Notes: a model not told the origin generated them from the sequence alone. 64,000 bases of DNA from Phycisphaerales bacterium (GCA_029260455.1 JAJDDF010000001.1:62001-126000), one strand, 5' to 3'. Shown: positions 17,141 to 26,671, numbered from the stretch's first letter. Numbers and translations are program-made.

Positions 17141-17994
17141 GCCTTCTTCGCCCCCCACGCAGGGCTCTTTGGCAAGTCTTTGCCATCGGTCAACCACAAC
17201 GGTGCGAGTCCTGCGCGCATGGGTGGGGGCAGGAGCAGAACCACAAGCGCCCGCACGATGCGCCTGCCAAAGGTCGCACCCGCGGCGAGCATGACGGCGA
17301 AGATCACGAGCGTGATCGCAGTAATGTGCGGCCCCATAAGCCACTCGGCGATTTCACTTGTTCCGACCGAGCCTCCCTTGATCTCTGCGAGCACCACTGC
17401 CCGGCGGATGCCGAAGCCGACAACCGGCACAATCAGCAGGAGCATCGGCACGAGCGCGAGGCGCACGCCACGGATGCCGAGCATGACGATCGAAGCGCCG
17501 ATGCCCGCGATGAGCGAAAGCACCGCACCCCCAAACCAAAGGCTGAGGATCCACGGGTCAATTGCCGCGATCACGCCACCCATATCCTGCAATGTTTGCA
17601 ATTGTGTTTCCCGATCGGCGCTTGTCTGCCACCAATCGCCCGGTAAGGCATCGGAGAAGTCATCGCCGCCAACTTCAACAGCGCCGAACATGAGGCCCAT
17701 CATCGCAAACGAAATGCCGACCGATGCGCCCAGCACGAACAGCACCCACACTCCGCCGAGCAACGTCGCCCAGCGTTTTGCTGTGCGCCCAAGTGTTGGG
17801 TATTCCTGCAGCGGCGTGACTTGGCCGCATTCTGGGCAGCGCGCGACGATGAGGTTGTAGATCGGCTCGCGCAGGATGAGCTGGCCCATGAGATTGAAGC
17901 CGCACTTGGCGCAGACGCGCACGCCGGTGATGGTGCCGAGGCGTTCATCTGTCTTTGGGGCTTCATTGGGTTGATCGGAAGTATCGGCGGTCAT
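17134..17994 (-). CDS. Zinc-ribbon integral membrane protein
   Basis: 286 residues. A double CxxC zinc ribbon near the N-terminus (CAKCGFN about residue 30, CPECGQ about residue 55) is followed by four or five hydrophobic helices (for example WATLLGGVWVLFVLGASVG and ALVPMLLLIVPVVGFGI). Its function is not known to me. It overlaps the preceding zinc-ribbon gene by 4 bp (ATGA), so the two are translationally coupled and likely work together. Confidence 0.7.
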   Translation of the reverse strand: MTADTSDQPNEAPKTDERLGTITGVRVCAKCGFNLMGQLILREPIYNLIVARCPECGQVTPLQEYPTLGRTAKRWATLLGGVWVLFVLGASVGISFAMMGLMFGAVEVGGDDFSDALPGDWWQTSADRETQLQTLQDMGGVIAAIDPWILSLWFGGAVLSLIAGIGASIVMLGIRGVRLALVPMLLLIVPVVGFGIRRAVVLAEIKGGSVGTSEIAEWLMGPHITAITLVIFAVMLAAGATFGRRIVRALVVLLLPPPMRAGLAPLWLTDGKDLPKSPAWGAKKAK

Positions 17995-18608
17995 GTGTGG
18001 CGAATCCTCTCAACTTTCTTGCGTCGTTTGTGGAGTCGATTGGCAATAGAGCGCTGCGTCATGTTGCCAGACATTGCGCGGGCGAGGCCTGCGACTGGCG
18101 CGGTGATGAGCCAGACAATGCTGGCGGCGTCGGCGTGCATGCGCAGCTCGCGCCAGGCAAGCCGCGCCCACTTGTGCCAGGGTTGGTCGATCGCGTGCAG
18201 CCCGGTAAGGACCGTAAGCACAATCGCCCAGACGAGTAGCAGCTTCCAGAGTGCGATGTGACGGAGCATTGCGCCAAGCCAGGCCCCGGTGATGACAAGC
18301 GCGACGCCCATGAATACGAACGACATTGCCAAAGTCGGATCGCGGACATCGCGCAAGATGTCGGCTGGTCGAACTTCGCTGATCACGCCGAAGGCTATTG
18401 TGATGACGAGTGCTGTCATGACGAACTGTAAGGCCATCCACAACGCCGATCGCGCGGTGCGCTTCCACGGTGCGCGAGATGGGCGGCGCACAGCGGCGGT
18501 TTTACACTTCGGGCATTGCACGACTCGCAGGCGATAGGCAGGATCAAGCGGCGCACGCATTTCACACATATCAAAGCCGCACCCGAGACAGACGTGACTT
18601 GTGCGCAT
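17991..18608 (-). CDS. Zinc-ribbon integral membrane protein
   Basis: 205 residues from the ATG at 18608, which has GGGAGA 5 nt upstream. The N-terminal zinc ribbon is CLGCGFDM and CPKCK, followed by about four hydrophobic helices (FVMTALVITIAFGVI, FVFMGVALVITGAWLGA, LLLVWAIVLTVLTGL). Paralogous in layout to the next gene, which it overlaps by 4 bp. An upstream ATG at 18668 lacks a ribosome-binding site. Confidence 0.7.
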   Translation of the reverse strand: MRTSHVCLGCGFDMCEMRAPLDPAYRLRVVQCPKCKTAAVRRPSRAPWKRTARSALWMALQFVMTALVITIAFGVISEVRPADILRDVRDPTLAMSFVFMGVALVITGAWLGAMLRHIALWKLLLVWAIVLTVLTGLHAIDQPWHKWARLAWRELRMHADAASIVWLITAPVAGLARAMSGNMTQRSIANRLHKRRKKVERIRHT

Positions 18609-18690
18609 GAATCTCCCTATAGGGTCATTGACAGGTGTACAGATGCCTCTATTCCATACGTTCGTCAAGGCGCTGCGGTTTTGGCCAGTT

Positions 18691-19254
18691 TCATTGCTCG
18701 ACCGGTGGATTTGCCGGATCGAAGCCCTTGTTTTTGTTGAACGCGCCAGAACCGCCGCGGGGGATGGAAAGCGTGTGCCATTCGATACCTGCGCGTGAGG
18801 CGAGGATGCGCGAACTCTGCACGATTTGGCCGACGTGGTAGGCGATGTGCGACAGCGAGCGGGTCAGGGCGAGGGCCAATGTGTGCAGTTCGCCGCGGAT
18901 GAGTAGCGTCTTGTTGAGATCAGCGTCGGTGAACGATGCAAGCGCGCTTTCGAGCGCGGCCCACCCGGCGTTCCACTGCGCCATTAGCGCATCGCGTTCG
19001 GCAAAGTCGTCGATGAACTCCTGATCACGGTTGCGCCATGGTTTTTCGCCGTCGGTGGTGAGCGGGTCTGTCCAGCGGGAGCGCAGGTTGCCGCCAACAT
19101 GCTTCATGACAATCGCGATGGAGTTCGTCTCAGGATCAAGTGACTCGCGGAGTTGCTCCCACGAAAGCTGGGTGGCCGCGCGCTCAGCGAGCAAGCGGTA
19201 GCGCGTGAATTCGGCAGCGAAAGATGTGATGATGGTGGGGGGTGTTACGGGCAT
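18691..19254 (-). CDS. DUF1572 family protein (DinB-like four-helix bundle)
   Basis: 187 residues. The pattern IVMKHVGGNLRSRWTD near residue 50 and SLSHIAYHVGQIV near residue 145 gives the spaced histidines of the DinB/DUF1572 superfamily, whose members are presumed metal-binding enzymes, some thiol-dependent. The substrate is unknown. Divergent from the TIGR01777 gene with 36 bp between start codons. TACAGT lies 6 nt before its ATG and there is no ribosome-binding site. Confidence 0.8.
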   Translation of the reverse strand: MPVTPPTIITSFAAEFTRYRLLAERAATQLSWEQLRESLDPETNSIAIVMKHVGGNLRSRWTDPLTTDGEKPWRNRDQEFIDDFAERDALMAQWNAGWAALESALASFTDADLNKTLLIRGELHTLALALTRSLSHIAYHVGQIVQSSRILASRAGIEWHTLSIPRGGSGAFNKNKGFDPANPPVEQ

Positions 19255-19260
19255 GGCATC

Positions 19261-19266
19261 ACTGTA
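19261..19266 (-). promoter_or_regulatory. -10-like hexamer of the DUF1572 gene, leaderless type
   Basis: TACAGT on the minus strand, 6 nt before the ATG at 19254. Back to back with the hexamer of the divergent gene. Confidence 0.4.
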
Positions 19267-19278
19267 GCTGACTCTCTA

Positions 19279-19284
19279 TAGAAT
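19279..19284 (+). promoter_or_regulatory. -10-like hexamer of the TIGR01777 gene, leaderless type
   Basis: TAGAAT, 6 nt before the ATG at 19291, with no Shine-Dalgarno between. Confidence 0.45.
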
Positions 19285-19290
19285 GATGTC

Positions 19291-20238
19291 ATGAACGCAA
19301 AGCCAGCCGGCCCAGTCGTGATTGCAGGAGGCTCAGGCTTTCTTGGTGTTTCACTTGCGATGCATCTTGCGGAGCGCGGCATGTCCGTGATCATTCTGTC
19401 GCGCACGTCGCCCAAGGTCGATAGGCCGTGGCGGTATGTTGCATGGGATGGTCGCACGCTTGGTGATTGGCAACGCGTGCTTGATGGCGCTGCTGGGCTG
19501 GTCAACTTGGCTGGGCGCTCAGTTGATTGCATCAAGACGCCCGATCATCAGGATGAGATTTTGCGCTCGCGCGTGGAATCGACGCGGGTGTTGGGTGAGG
19601 CGATGCGCACTGTTGATGCGCCGCCACCCGTGTGGGTTCAGATGAGCACGGCGCATATCTATGGCGACCCGCCAAGTGCTGTATGCACGGAGGATTCACC
19701 GACCGGCATCGGCTTGGCACCGTTTGTCGGCAAGGTGTGGGAAGAAGCGTTTGATGCAGCGTTGCTGCCAATACAGCGCGGCGTCGTCCTGCGCACGAGC
19801 TTCGTGATCGGGCGTGATCGCGGCGCAGGGTGTGGTGCGATGGGCCGCTTCAAGACGCTTGTGCGATTTGGACTCGGCGGCACAGTCGGCTCTGGAAAAC
19901 AGGGCATGAGCTGGATTCATGAGACTGACATGAATCGTCTCTTCGAGCGCGGCCTTACCGACGCGCAGATGCGAGGAACATTCATCGCATCGTCACCCAC
20001 TCCAGTTGCACAGCGCGAGTTCATGCGCACGATGCGCAAAGTTGTCGGCATGCCGATCGGATTGCCAACATTCGAGTGGATGGTGCGCATCGGTGCGCCA
20101 TTGTTCATGCGCACTGATCCAGAACTTGCGTTATATGGGCGGTATGTCGTGTCCAAGCGTTTAGAGGACGAAGGTTTTGAGTTTCAGTATCCCGAGCTTG
20201 CTGCTGCGCTCGCCGAGGTGCTCGGGCACAGGTCATAG
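19291..20238 (+). CDS. TIGR01777 family NAD(P)-dependent epimerase (YfcH/SDR39U1-like)
   Basis: 315 residues, the family length. Rossmann start [22 protein letters not shown], then [10 protein letters not shown], the STAHIYGD block and the C-terminal DUF1731-like stretch ([23 protein letters not shown]) seen in this family. An extended SDR of unknown substrate; some homologues are linked to cell division or plastid redox. The start codon follows a -10-like TAGAAT by 6 nt, so the mRNA is probably leaderless. Confidence 0.85.
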   Translation: MNAKPAGPVVIAGGSGFLGVSLAMHLAERGMSVIILSRTSPKVDRPWRYVAWDGRTLGDWQRVLDGAAGLVNLAGRSVDCIKTPDHQDEILRSRVESTRVLGEAMRTVDAPPPVWVQMSTAHIYGDPPSAVCTEDSPTGIGLAPFVGKVWEEAFDAALLPIQRGVVLRTSFVIGRDRGAGCGAMGRFKTLVRFGLGGTVGSGKQGMSWIHETDMNRLFERGLTDAQMRGTFIASSPTPVAQREFMRTMRKVVGMPIGLPTFEWMVRIGAPLFMRTDPELALYGRYVVSKRLEDEGFEFQYPELAAALAEVLGHRS

Positions 20239-20277
20239 TCCCCGGCCATCGCGATGATCAACCCATCTGCGCAAAAA

Positions 20278-20302
20278 CAACCCCGATACGAGACCGGGGT
20301 TG
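20278..20302 (-). terminator. Rho-independent terminator after the broken PEP-CTERM gene
   Basis: 8-bp perfect stem CAACCCCG/CGGGGTTG with a 9-nt loop. On the minus strand it is followed by TTTTTGCGC. Confidence 0.7.
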
Positions 20303-20333
20303 CAAATGAATCATGAGGAACGGGAGATTGGTG

Positions 20334-21104
20334 TTAGCGGAGACGTCTGCGGGTCGCGCCGCCAGCAGCAACGAGTAGGACGATCGCTGTCGAAGGTGCG
20401 GGGACACGCTCAGGCGACATGTGAAACTCGACACCATTGCGGACGAGGCCCAGCACCTGATTGTTCGCTGTGGCGTCGAGGGCGAACTGGAACTCGAATG
20501 CCATCGTCGTGTTGCGGTTGAGGCTCAACTGCGGGGCGGCGAGGCTGTTGTCGAAGAGGTAATCGACCGAGTCCTTGAAGTCGATAAACCCGAACAAGTT
20601 GTCGGCGGCGCCATTGAGGTTGGCTTTGAATGCCTGGGTTCCGTTGGCATTTTTGAGTATGAATTTCTCACTGCCGGTTGCCGTACTGAACTTGAGATTC
20701 AAAGAGCCCGCGGTGTGATGGGTTTCATGATGCGGGCGGTAGGGCGCGATGTCAGCTTCGGTGAGGCCCACATTCGGATTGGTGTTCGCAACGGGAGAGT
20801 TCAAACCATCCGATCAGATCATGTTTTTCGAAGACAGTGGGGCTTCTATATAGAGGAAGAAGAATTGGGTACCCGAGGCATCCCCTGCGCGCGTTGACGC
20901 ACCGTAGCGAATCGTTGTTGTGCCCAACTGATTGTTGAAATTGCCATACACACTGTTGGCGGTCTGGTGCCCGTTGAACCAGGTCACGACCTCGGAGTTG
21001 GCGTAGGCATCCTCGCCACTGAGTGTGCCGTCGAACATGACGCCAGCACTCGCAGTGCCTGCAACTGAAAGAAGGGCAACCGTTGCAAGAAACGTATTCG
21101 TCAT
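20334..21104 (-). pseudogene. PEP-CTERM secreted protein interrupted by an in-frame TGA
   Basis: The upstream half starts at the ATG at 21104 (GGAG 8 nt upstream) with a signal peptide (NTFLATVALLSVAGTASAG). It ends at a TGA at 20812-20814 after PLSSKNMI. The frame continues without shift into SDGLNSPVANTNPNVG and runs to a PEP-CTERM tail (VPAPSTAIVLLVAAGGATRRR). A single base change would restore one 256-residue exported protein. A real nonsense mutation, a sequencing error or readthrough are all possible. Two separate genes are unlikely, since the second half has no signal peptide and no ribosome-binding site. Confidence 0.7.
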
Positions 21105-21428
21105 ATCTGACTCCACTTTTTTGTGTATTCTCGAAGGCATGCTTGTTGTGGGGAAGCAGATTGCCAACATCTGAAACCTACTCCCATCCGGCACATGGCC
21201 AAATGCAAGTTGTGAGGTATTGATTTTTTTGCGTCGTGCGGGGCACTTTCTACGACCGGATGTACCGCTTGTGCTGGATGAGCCGATCAGCTAGACGATG
21301 TTCCAAAAGCTTTACGGGGACGCGCACATTGAGATTGGCGTAGGGGGCTGGGATGCTGCGGCGCGGATACCATCAATGCGCGCTGCGGTGCGTCGGGCCG
21401 CGATTGCAGGCATTTGGAAGGCGTAGAT
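21105..21428. other. Intergenic between divergent genes
   Basis: About 320 bases holding the upstream regions of the broken PEP-CTERM gene and the DUF6624 lipoprotein gene. I see no further gene, repeat or clear promoter here. Confidence 0.4.
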
Positions 21429-22142
21429 ATGCGAACACCATTGATCTGGATAGTTGTCATTGTGAGCCTGATCTGGCTTGTCGCGTGTGCATCCTCAGGA
21501 GATGCGAGCGCCACTGGGGTGCCGGAGTCCGAAGTGGCTCACGTGATCACGCACCCGGAATTGCGCGATCAACTCAACGACTTGTTCCGGCGTGACCAGC
21601 GCGCCCGAAAAGCGATGCTCGCTGCAATGCGCGAGGCGGAGCCTGCACCCGCTGGCCAACGCTATGCTGCCGAAGCCATTCCTTTCGCCCGCGCTGCGCA
21701 AGCGATTGACACCGAATCGACCGAGTTTCTTAAGTCAATGATCGTCGCGCACGGCTGGCCAACGTTTGACATGGTGGGCGAAGATGGCGCGAATTCCGCC
21801 TGGCTCTTGGCCCAGCACGCCGACGCGCACCCCGCGCTCCAGAAAAAAGTGCTTGAGTTGATGCGACCCCTGGTCGTCGCCGGGCAAGCCAAACCGAGCA
21901 ACCTTGCTTACCTGACCGATCGCGTCCTCGTTGCCGATAAGAAGCAGCAGATCTACGGCACGCAGTTCGGATCCGCACCCGATGGCGCGCTGCGGCCCTA
22001 TCCCATCGAAGACGCGGCTAAGGTCAACCTTCGACGCGCCCGGGTCGGCATCGAGCCCATCGAGATGTACGCGCGCACGCTTCGGCGGATCAGAAGCGCG
22101 CCCGTGAACACGACGCCGATGACGGAATACCCCAAGCGCTGA
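21429..22142 (+). CDS. DUF6624-like lipoprotein
   Basis: 237 residues. The ATG at 21429 follows GGAAGG by 7 nt. The lipobox LVAC (Cys about residue 18) predicts a lipoprotein. The body has the DUF6624 pattern: an LFRRDQRAR helix, IVAHGWPTFDMVGEDGA, LLAQHADAHPALQ and LTDRVLVADKKQQIYGTQF. The function of this domain is not established. Monocistronic by context. Confidence 0.75.
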   Translation: MRTPLIWIVVIVSLIWLVACASSGDASATGVPESEVAHVITHPELRDQLNDLFRRDQRARKAMLAAMREAEPAPAGQRYAAEAIPFARAAQAIDTESTEFLKSMIVAHGWPTFDMVGEDGANSAWLLAQHADAHPALQKKVLELMRPLVVAGQAKPSNLAYLTDRVLVADKKQQIYGTQFGSAPDGALRPYPIEDAAKVNLRRARVGIEPIEMYARTLRRIRSAPVNTTPMTEYPKR

Positions 22143-22148
22143 TCTTCC

Positions 22149-22222
22149 AGTCGAGGTATCAGGGCACCTATAAAAACATTTCGTGGCTCATTGCGCAAGA
22201 ATGAGGATTTCACCGCGAAACC
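22149..22222 (+). repeat. Interspersed repeat family A, copy 1 (diverged)
   Basis: About 74 bp. Shares TTTCGTGGCTCATTGCGC and the end GATTTCACCG-GAAAC with copy 6. The tRNA-like opening is eroded (TCGAGGTATCAGGGC). Confidence 0.6.
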
Positions 22223-22414
22223 CCGGAGAGAACTTGCTGGTCCCAACGCGCCGTCAGAGAGATCATTCACCCGTATCAGCCGGTGATGTTGTGCTTCACA
22301 CCTCTGAACGTGCCTCGGCAGGGGGCTTGCCAAAGCTGACAGGACAGCGTGGCGAGCACCGAGTGATTGCAAGCTCTGTCGCGGCATGCGACGATGTCTG
22401 CGGAGGACACACAC

Positions 22415-22780
22415 ATGGCGTACTACGTTGACGGTTTCGTGCTCACTGTGCCCAAGAAGAACCTGCCGGCATACAAGAAACTCGCTCGCCTAGCGGCCAA
22501 GGTCTGGATCGAGCACGGTGCACTTGAGTACTGCGAGTGCCTGGGTGATGACATGGAGGTGCCGGTGGGCATCCCATTTGGGAAACTCGTCAAGGCGAAA
22601 CCCAGCGAAGTCGTCGTGTTCTCCTGGATCGTCTATGAGAACAAAGCGCACCGAAACCGGGTGGGCAAGCTGGTCATGGCTGACCCACGCCTCCAAGAGC
22701 AATGCGACCCAAAGAACATGCCCTTCGACATCACCAAGATGGCCTGGGGCGGCTTTAAGACGATGGTCGATCTCTCCTGA
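22415..22780 (+). CDS. DUF1428 domain protein
   Basis: 121 residues, the family length. Opens with YYVDGFVLTVPKKNLPAYKKLA and contains VWIEHGALEYCECLGDD, both typical of DUF1428 (dimeric alpha-beta barrel fold). Function unknown. The ATG at 22415 has GGAGG 8 nt upstream. An earlier in-frame ATG (22367) lacks one. Confidence 0.85.
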   Translation: MAYYVDGFVLTVPKKNLPAYKKLARLAAKVWIEHGALEYCECLGDDMEVPVGIPFGKLVKAKPSEVVVFSWIVYENKAHRNRVGKLVMADPRLQEQCDPKNMPFDITKMAWGGFKTMVDLS

Positions 22781-22897
22781 CAAGCCCGGCTCAGCGCATG
22801 ACCCTCGCCGTGCCGAGAGCAGGAGCAGGAGCGCTCCGTCGCGGGCTCATCCTCGCTGCACGGCACCATTGTCTGAATATCCAAGTCGCAGATATTC

Positions 22898-22970
22898 CAG
22901 TCGGGGTGATAGGACGGCAATAGAACTTTTCGCTGCTCAGTGCCTTGGAATGGGGGTTTGACAGTGAAAC
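22898..22970 (+). repeat. Interspersed repeat family A, copy 2
   Basis: About 73 bp, same orientation as the other copies. Opens GTCGGGGTGATAGGACGGC, contains AGAACTTTTCGCTGCTCAGTG and ends TTTGACAGTGAAAC. Confidence 0.75.
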
Positions 22971-23191
22971 TCTGTCGACACCGAAGGGCGGATGCGGCCT
23001 GTGGGATGATCCAGTCCAAGACCCAATCGGGGTACGCCCCCAGGCACCGAGCAATTTACAGGAGGCCGCGGAATTGGGGGCCACGTGGGCTCCACATGGG
23101 CAACTACGCGCCAGCTCGGATTGTCAGTACATCTCAGATGTGGACCGCTCCGTCTCTGGCGAGCATTGGCGCCCGAGGTCCCGATGACCGA

Positions 23192-23197
23192 TAGGAT
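23192..23197 (+). promoter_or_regulatory. -10-like hexamer of the metal-efflux operon, leaderless type
   Basis: TAGGAT, 6 nt before the first ATG of the operon, with no Shine-Dalgarno between. Confidence 0.4.
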
Positions 23198-23203
23198 ACT
23201 GCC

Positions 23204-23632
23204 ATGAATCGCCAAGCCTGTGCAATCTTGCTGCTTGCCGCCGTCGCCCTCCAGGCGATGCTTGGGGGACTCCGCGGGGCTACCACGCTCTGCCTGGGTG
23301 GCGGACATGACGGACATGGCGAACACACCGCAGCTGCCGTTATCGAATGCGAGCAGGCGTGTGATCACCATGGCGATGTCGCTCTGGTTGGTGAAGATCA
23401 CGACCATGGAGACGACTGCGGCTGCATTGACGTGGACCTCGACGTCGCAGAACTGATCACAATGCGCTCCCGAGATACCGGGCCGATCGCGGTACCCATC
23501 GCGGCGCCAATGTGGGCGCAATGTTTCCACACGACCTGCGAACCTCGCCGCGGACCACCAAGATTGGTCGCCGACGATCCGGGCGGGCGACACCGACTTG
23601 CCGTCGTGCGATCAACCCGTCTGATCATCTAG
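23204..23632 (+). CDS. His/Asp/Cys-rich exported protein heading the czc operon
   Basis: 142 residues with an N-terminal signal-like segment (AILLLAAVALQAMLGGLRGAT). The metal-ligand-rich central region carries HDGHGEH, CEQACDHHGD and HDHGDDCGC. No named domain is recognised. Position and composition suggest a periplasmic metal-binding or sensing accessory of the efflux pump that follows. First gene of the operon, with a leaderless-type start. Confidence 0.6.
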   Translation: MNRQACAILLLAAVALQAMLGGLRGATTLCLGGGHDGHGEHTAAAVIECEQACDHHGDVALVGEDHDHGDDCGCIDVDLDVAELITMRSRDTGPIAVPIAAPMWAQCFHTTCEPRRGPPRLVADDPGGRHRLAVVRSTRLII

Positions 23633-23718
23633 ACCCTGTCTAGGACGTTGACCCTGTCACCCGGTGGCCTTTGCCATGCGGGCTGGTGTGTCGTGTCTTC
23701 GGACAGGAGCCTGGTGTT

Positions 23719-25185
23719 ATGAACAGAGCAGTGCGCCCGCGTTTGAGGCGGGCGGCGATGCTGGGTCTGTGCTCAGGAGCACTTGCGACCCTGATCGCGG
23801 GATGTCAATCATATGAGCGCGTGCCGCTCGATTTCGCAGCCCATCAGGTTGCGCTTGCAACGAGACTTGATCAGTCGGAGTCGATCGATGCGTTCGGGCA
23901 GCGCCTGGCAGCACAGGGTGCGCTTGTTCCCGATCAATTCGACCCGACTGATGGCTTGACGCGCGCCGAGGCCGAAGTTCTCGCGCTCTTCTATAACGCG
24001 GACTTGCGGCTCGCCCGGCTCGAAGCGGGAGCGGCGCTGGCGACGTTTGAGAACGCCGGTCTGTGGGAAGATCCCGAGTTCGGGTTTGATGGCGCCGAGA
24101 TCGTTTCGCCTTCGGCGCCCTTCCAGTTTGGACTCACGCTTAGCTTGACCATTCCCATCTCCGGGCGGCTTGGCATCGAGAAGGACCGCGCCGGCGCTGC
24201 CTATGAGGCAGAGTTGCGGCAAATCGTTGCTGCCGAGTGGGCGACGCGCGCACAAGTGCGCCGCGCTTGGGGCGCGTGGACGGCGGCAGAGGAACGCGCT
24301 GCGTTGCTTCGCGACATCGTTGCCCAGGTCGAGCGGATCAATGTCCTTACCGATCAGTTGGAGGCCGCGGGCGAACTCAATCGTGTGGAAGGGCGGCTCT
24401 TCCGGATCGAGCGCTCGGTTCGGCGGGCGGCGCTCGCGGATGCGGAATTGACCAAAGAGCAAGCTCGCCTCGTGCTGCTCAAGGTGGTCGGTTTGCCTCC
24501 ACAGACAACTGTTGTGCTGCTGCCAGAGTTGGTGGTGACGGAACCGTCAATTCCTGCTGACCCGGCGCAGCGTCTGATTGAATCGAACACAAAGCTCGCG
24601 ATTCGGCGCGCCGAGTACTTGGTTGCCGAGGAATCGCTCCGGCTTGAAGTACGCAAGCAATTTCCTGATATCACGATCGGACCGGGGTACGGCAGCGAAG
24701 CCGAAGATGACCGCCTCCTGCTGGGTGTGTCACTCCCGCTGCCCCTGCTCAATGCCAATCGCGGTGGCATTGCAGAAGCGCGCGCCAAGCGCGACATCTC
24801 CCGGGCGAGCGCCGAGACAATTTTCGAACAGCTTTCTCACGATTTTGCGTCGGCGCAGGCAATCCGTGAGGCGGTGCGCGTCCAGCGAGATCGCTACGAA
24901 GCCGAGGTCGTCCCGATGCTTGTTAAGCAATCGCAGGAGGTCGAGCAGATCGCGTCGCTTGGCGAAGTCGACACGCTATTGCTCCTAGAAACTGTGACGC
25001 GACAATTCGAGGCAAAGTCGCGCCTGCTTGAACTACGCCTCGCGGAGTCGAATGCAGTGATCGCCATCGCGGAGTTGCTTGGGCCAGAGCCGGACTTCAA
25101 ACCTGCGCCCGCCGATGCCGCATCAGACACCACCATCGAAAATCCGCAAGCGGAAACCGACATCTCTGAGGGAGACGCACCATGA
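23719..25185 (+). CDS. czcC: CzcC-like outer-membrane efflux lipoprotein (TolC family)
   Basis: 488 residues from the ATG at 23719 (AGGAG about 10 nt upstream). Lipobox LIAGC at about residue 34. Two TolC-type halves follow, with long coiled-coil helices (for example RAWGAWTAAEERAALLRDIVAQVERI and the block around SHDFASAQAIREA) and a short beta-barrel stretch in each. Outer-membrane channel of a tripartite RND pump. Overlaps the adaptor gene by 4 bp. The symbol is by operon context, and the metal is not fixed by sequence. Confidence 0.85.
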   Translation: MNRAVRPRLRRAAMLGLCSGALATLIAGCQSYERVPLDFAAHQVALATRLDQSESIDAFGQRLAAQGALVPDQFDPTDGLTRAEAEVLALFYNADLRLARLEAGAALATFENAGLWEDPEFGFDGAEIVSPSAPFQFGLTLSLTIPISGRLGIEKDRAGAAYEAELRQIVAAEWATRAQVRRAWGAWTAAEERAALLRDIVAQVERINVLTDQLEAAGELNRVEGRLFRIERSVRRAALADAELTKEQARLVLLKVVGLPPQTTVVLLPELVVTEPSIPADPAQRLIESNTKLAIRRAEYLVAEESLRLEVRKQFPDITIGPGYGSEAEDDRLLLGVSLPLPLLNANRGGIAEARAKRDISRASAETIFEQLSHDFASAQAIREAVRVQRDRYEAEVVPMLVKQSQEVEQIASLGEVDTLLLLETVTRQFEAKSRLLELRLAESNAVIAIAELLGPEPDFKPAPADAASDTTIENPQAETDISEGDAP

Positions 25186-26660
25186 ACCTGCAATCCAAAT
25201 TTCTCCGCATCGGCGTGTGTGCCCTGATGCTTCTCGGTCTCAGCGGTTGCGATGGCCAGCCCGGCGCGGAAGCGCAGGGAGACAGCCATGCGGTGGATGA
25301 CCACGCTGCAGGAACAGCAGCGATCGAGCCCGCGGGGCCAACCAACCGGATCGACATCCCGCCGGCGGTGCGCCAGAACCTCGGCATAACTTTCGTGACG
25401 GTTGAAGGACGGCGTGTCGAACAGACTTTGCGCGTGCCGGGGCGATTCGAGTATCTGCCGACCGCAAAGCGCGAATACCGCACGATGCTTCCGGGGCGGG
25501 TGGAGTTGCTTGTCGAGCAATATGACCGCGTCGAAGCGGAGACGCCTTTGTACCGGATCGATTCGCCAGCATGGCGGCAGTTGCAGCAGCAACTCACGAA
25601 TGCCGAAGCGGCCATTGATCGTTTTACGACGCGCCTCGACAGCTTTGGTCCCTTGCGGGAAGCGCACAGAAATCACGAACGACAACTCGAACGCATCATC
25701 ACGGTGCGCCGTGAACGCATCGAGCAGTTGGAGAGCGTGGCGGAGGTCGGTGGTGGACGGATGGCTGAGCGCAGTGAGGCTCGTGGCGCGCTTGCGACTG
25801 CCGAAGCGGCGCTCGCGGAGGTGCTTGAAAAAGAAGCCGAGCTTGAAGCGGACGAGGCGGAGGCGCGATCCGAGCTTGTAGCCTCGCGCGCCAACCGCGA
25901 TTTCCTGCTCGATTCGGCCGCCACGCTTGTCGTGCAGCCAGTCACTGCGCTGCTTGAGGAAATTGAATCGAGCCACGGCCAACATCCGCGTTGGCGAGCG
26001 ATCTCGACGATCACTGTGCGCGCGGCAGACACAGGCATCGTCGAATCACTTGGGCTCACCAATGGATCGTGGGCAAACGAAGAGGTTGCGGTGCTTACCG
26101 TGGTTCGACCGGATCGGATGCGGTTTCATGCAGTTGGCTTGCAGAGTGATCTTGGGCGATTGCACGATGGTCTTCCGGCGCGCATCGTCGCGCCCTCGCC
26201 GACCCGCGCCAAAGGCTCGATCGACCTTGCTGACGCGATGCAGGGCACGCTCGCGATCGGGTTGCAAGGTGACCCGGACGAGCGCACGGTCGACCTCTTC
26301 GTGATTCCCGATTCACTTGCTACTTGGGCGCGCGCAGGCATCTCAGCCCAGCTTGAAATTGTGACCGACACGACCGTGGCGCCAGTGCTCGCAATTCCCA
26401 AAGCGGCGGTGCAGCGCGACGGACTTGTTCCCGTGTTCTTCCGGCGCGATCCTGCTGATCCCAACACGGCCATTCGCATCGAGGCTGATTTGGGCCTCGA
26501 GGATGGGCGCTGGACCGTGGTGCACAGCGGCGTGCGCGTTGGCGATGAGGTTGTCCTCGACGGCGCGTTCCAACTCATGCTTGCCTCGGCAAGTGGTGGG
26601 CAAGACCAGGGCGGGCACTTCCACGCCGACGGCACCTTCCACGATGGCGAAGACGAGTAG
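25182..26660 (+). CDS. czcB: CzcB-like RND periplasmic adaptor (membrane fusion protein)
   Basis: 492 residues. Lipobox LSGC near residue 23. Order of domains: acidic/His-containing leader, barrel-sandwich (lipoyl) half, a long alpha-helical hairpin (about residues 125-250, Glu/Ala/Arg-rich), the second lipoyl half, then beta-barrel and membrane-proximal domains. The C-terminus is His/Asp-rich (GGHFHADGTFHDGEDE), a likely metal-binding tail. Bridges the inner-membrane pump and the outer-membrane channel. Start overlaps czcC by 4 bp. Confidence 0.88.
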   Translation: MNLQSKFLRIGVCALMLLGLSGCDGQPGAEAQGDSHAVDDHAAGTAAIEPAGPTNRIDIPPAVRQNLGITFVTVEGRRVEQTLRVPGRFEYLPTAKREYRTMLPGRVELLVEQYDRVEAETPLYRIDSPAWRQLQQQLTNAEAAIDRFTTRLDSFGPLREAHRNHERQLERIITVRRERIEQLESVAEVGGGRMAERSEARGALATAEAALAEVLEKEAELEADEAEARSELVASRANRDFLLDSAATLVVQPVTALLEEIESSHGQHPRWRAISTITVRAADTGIVESLGLTNGSWANEEVAVLTVVRPDRMRFHAVGLQSDLGRLHDGLPARIVAPSPTRAKGSIDLADAMQGTLAIGLQGDPDERTVDLFVIPDSLATWARAGISAQLEIVTDTTVAPVLAIPKAAVQRDGLVPVFFRRDPADPNTAIRIEADLGLEDGRWTVVHSGVRVGDEVVLDGAFQLMLASASGGQDQGGHFHADGTFHDGEDE

Positions 26661-26671
26661 CGAGGAATCAC

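Larger units (their letters stand above)
22781..23203. other. Intergenic with repeat A copy 2
   Basis: 423 bases without a supported gene. Contains a 7-bp inverted repeat GAATATC/GATATTC just before repeat A copy 2, a downstream block (about 23005-23040) resembling one after copy 5 near 43670, and the promoter of the metal-efflux operon. Confidence 0.5.

Noticed and set aside
20812-20814. Selenocysteine codon for the in-frame TGA
   Set aside because: No catalytic context for Sec in a PEP-CTERM secreted protein and no convincing SECIS-like hairpin directly after the TGA.
22633-23019. Short minus-strand frames with shared peptides (for example TVKPPFQGTEQRKVLLPSYHPD) at several places, also near 43400 and 46600
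   Set aside because: The similarity comes from DNA repeat family A read through; the peptides have no proper starts and break in diverged copies. Treated as a nucleotide repeat.
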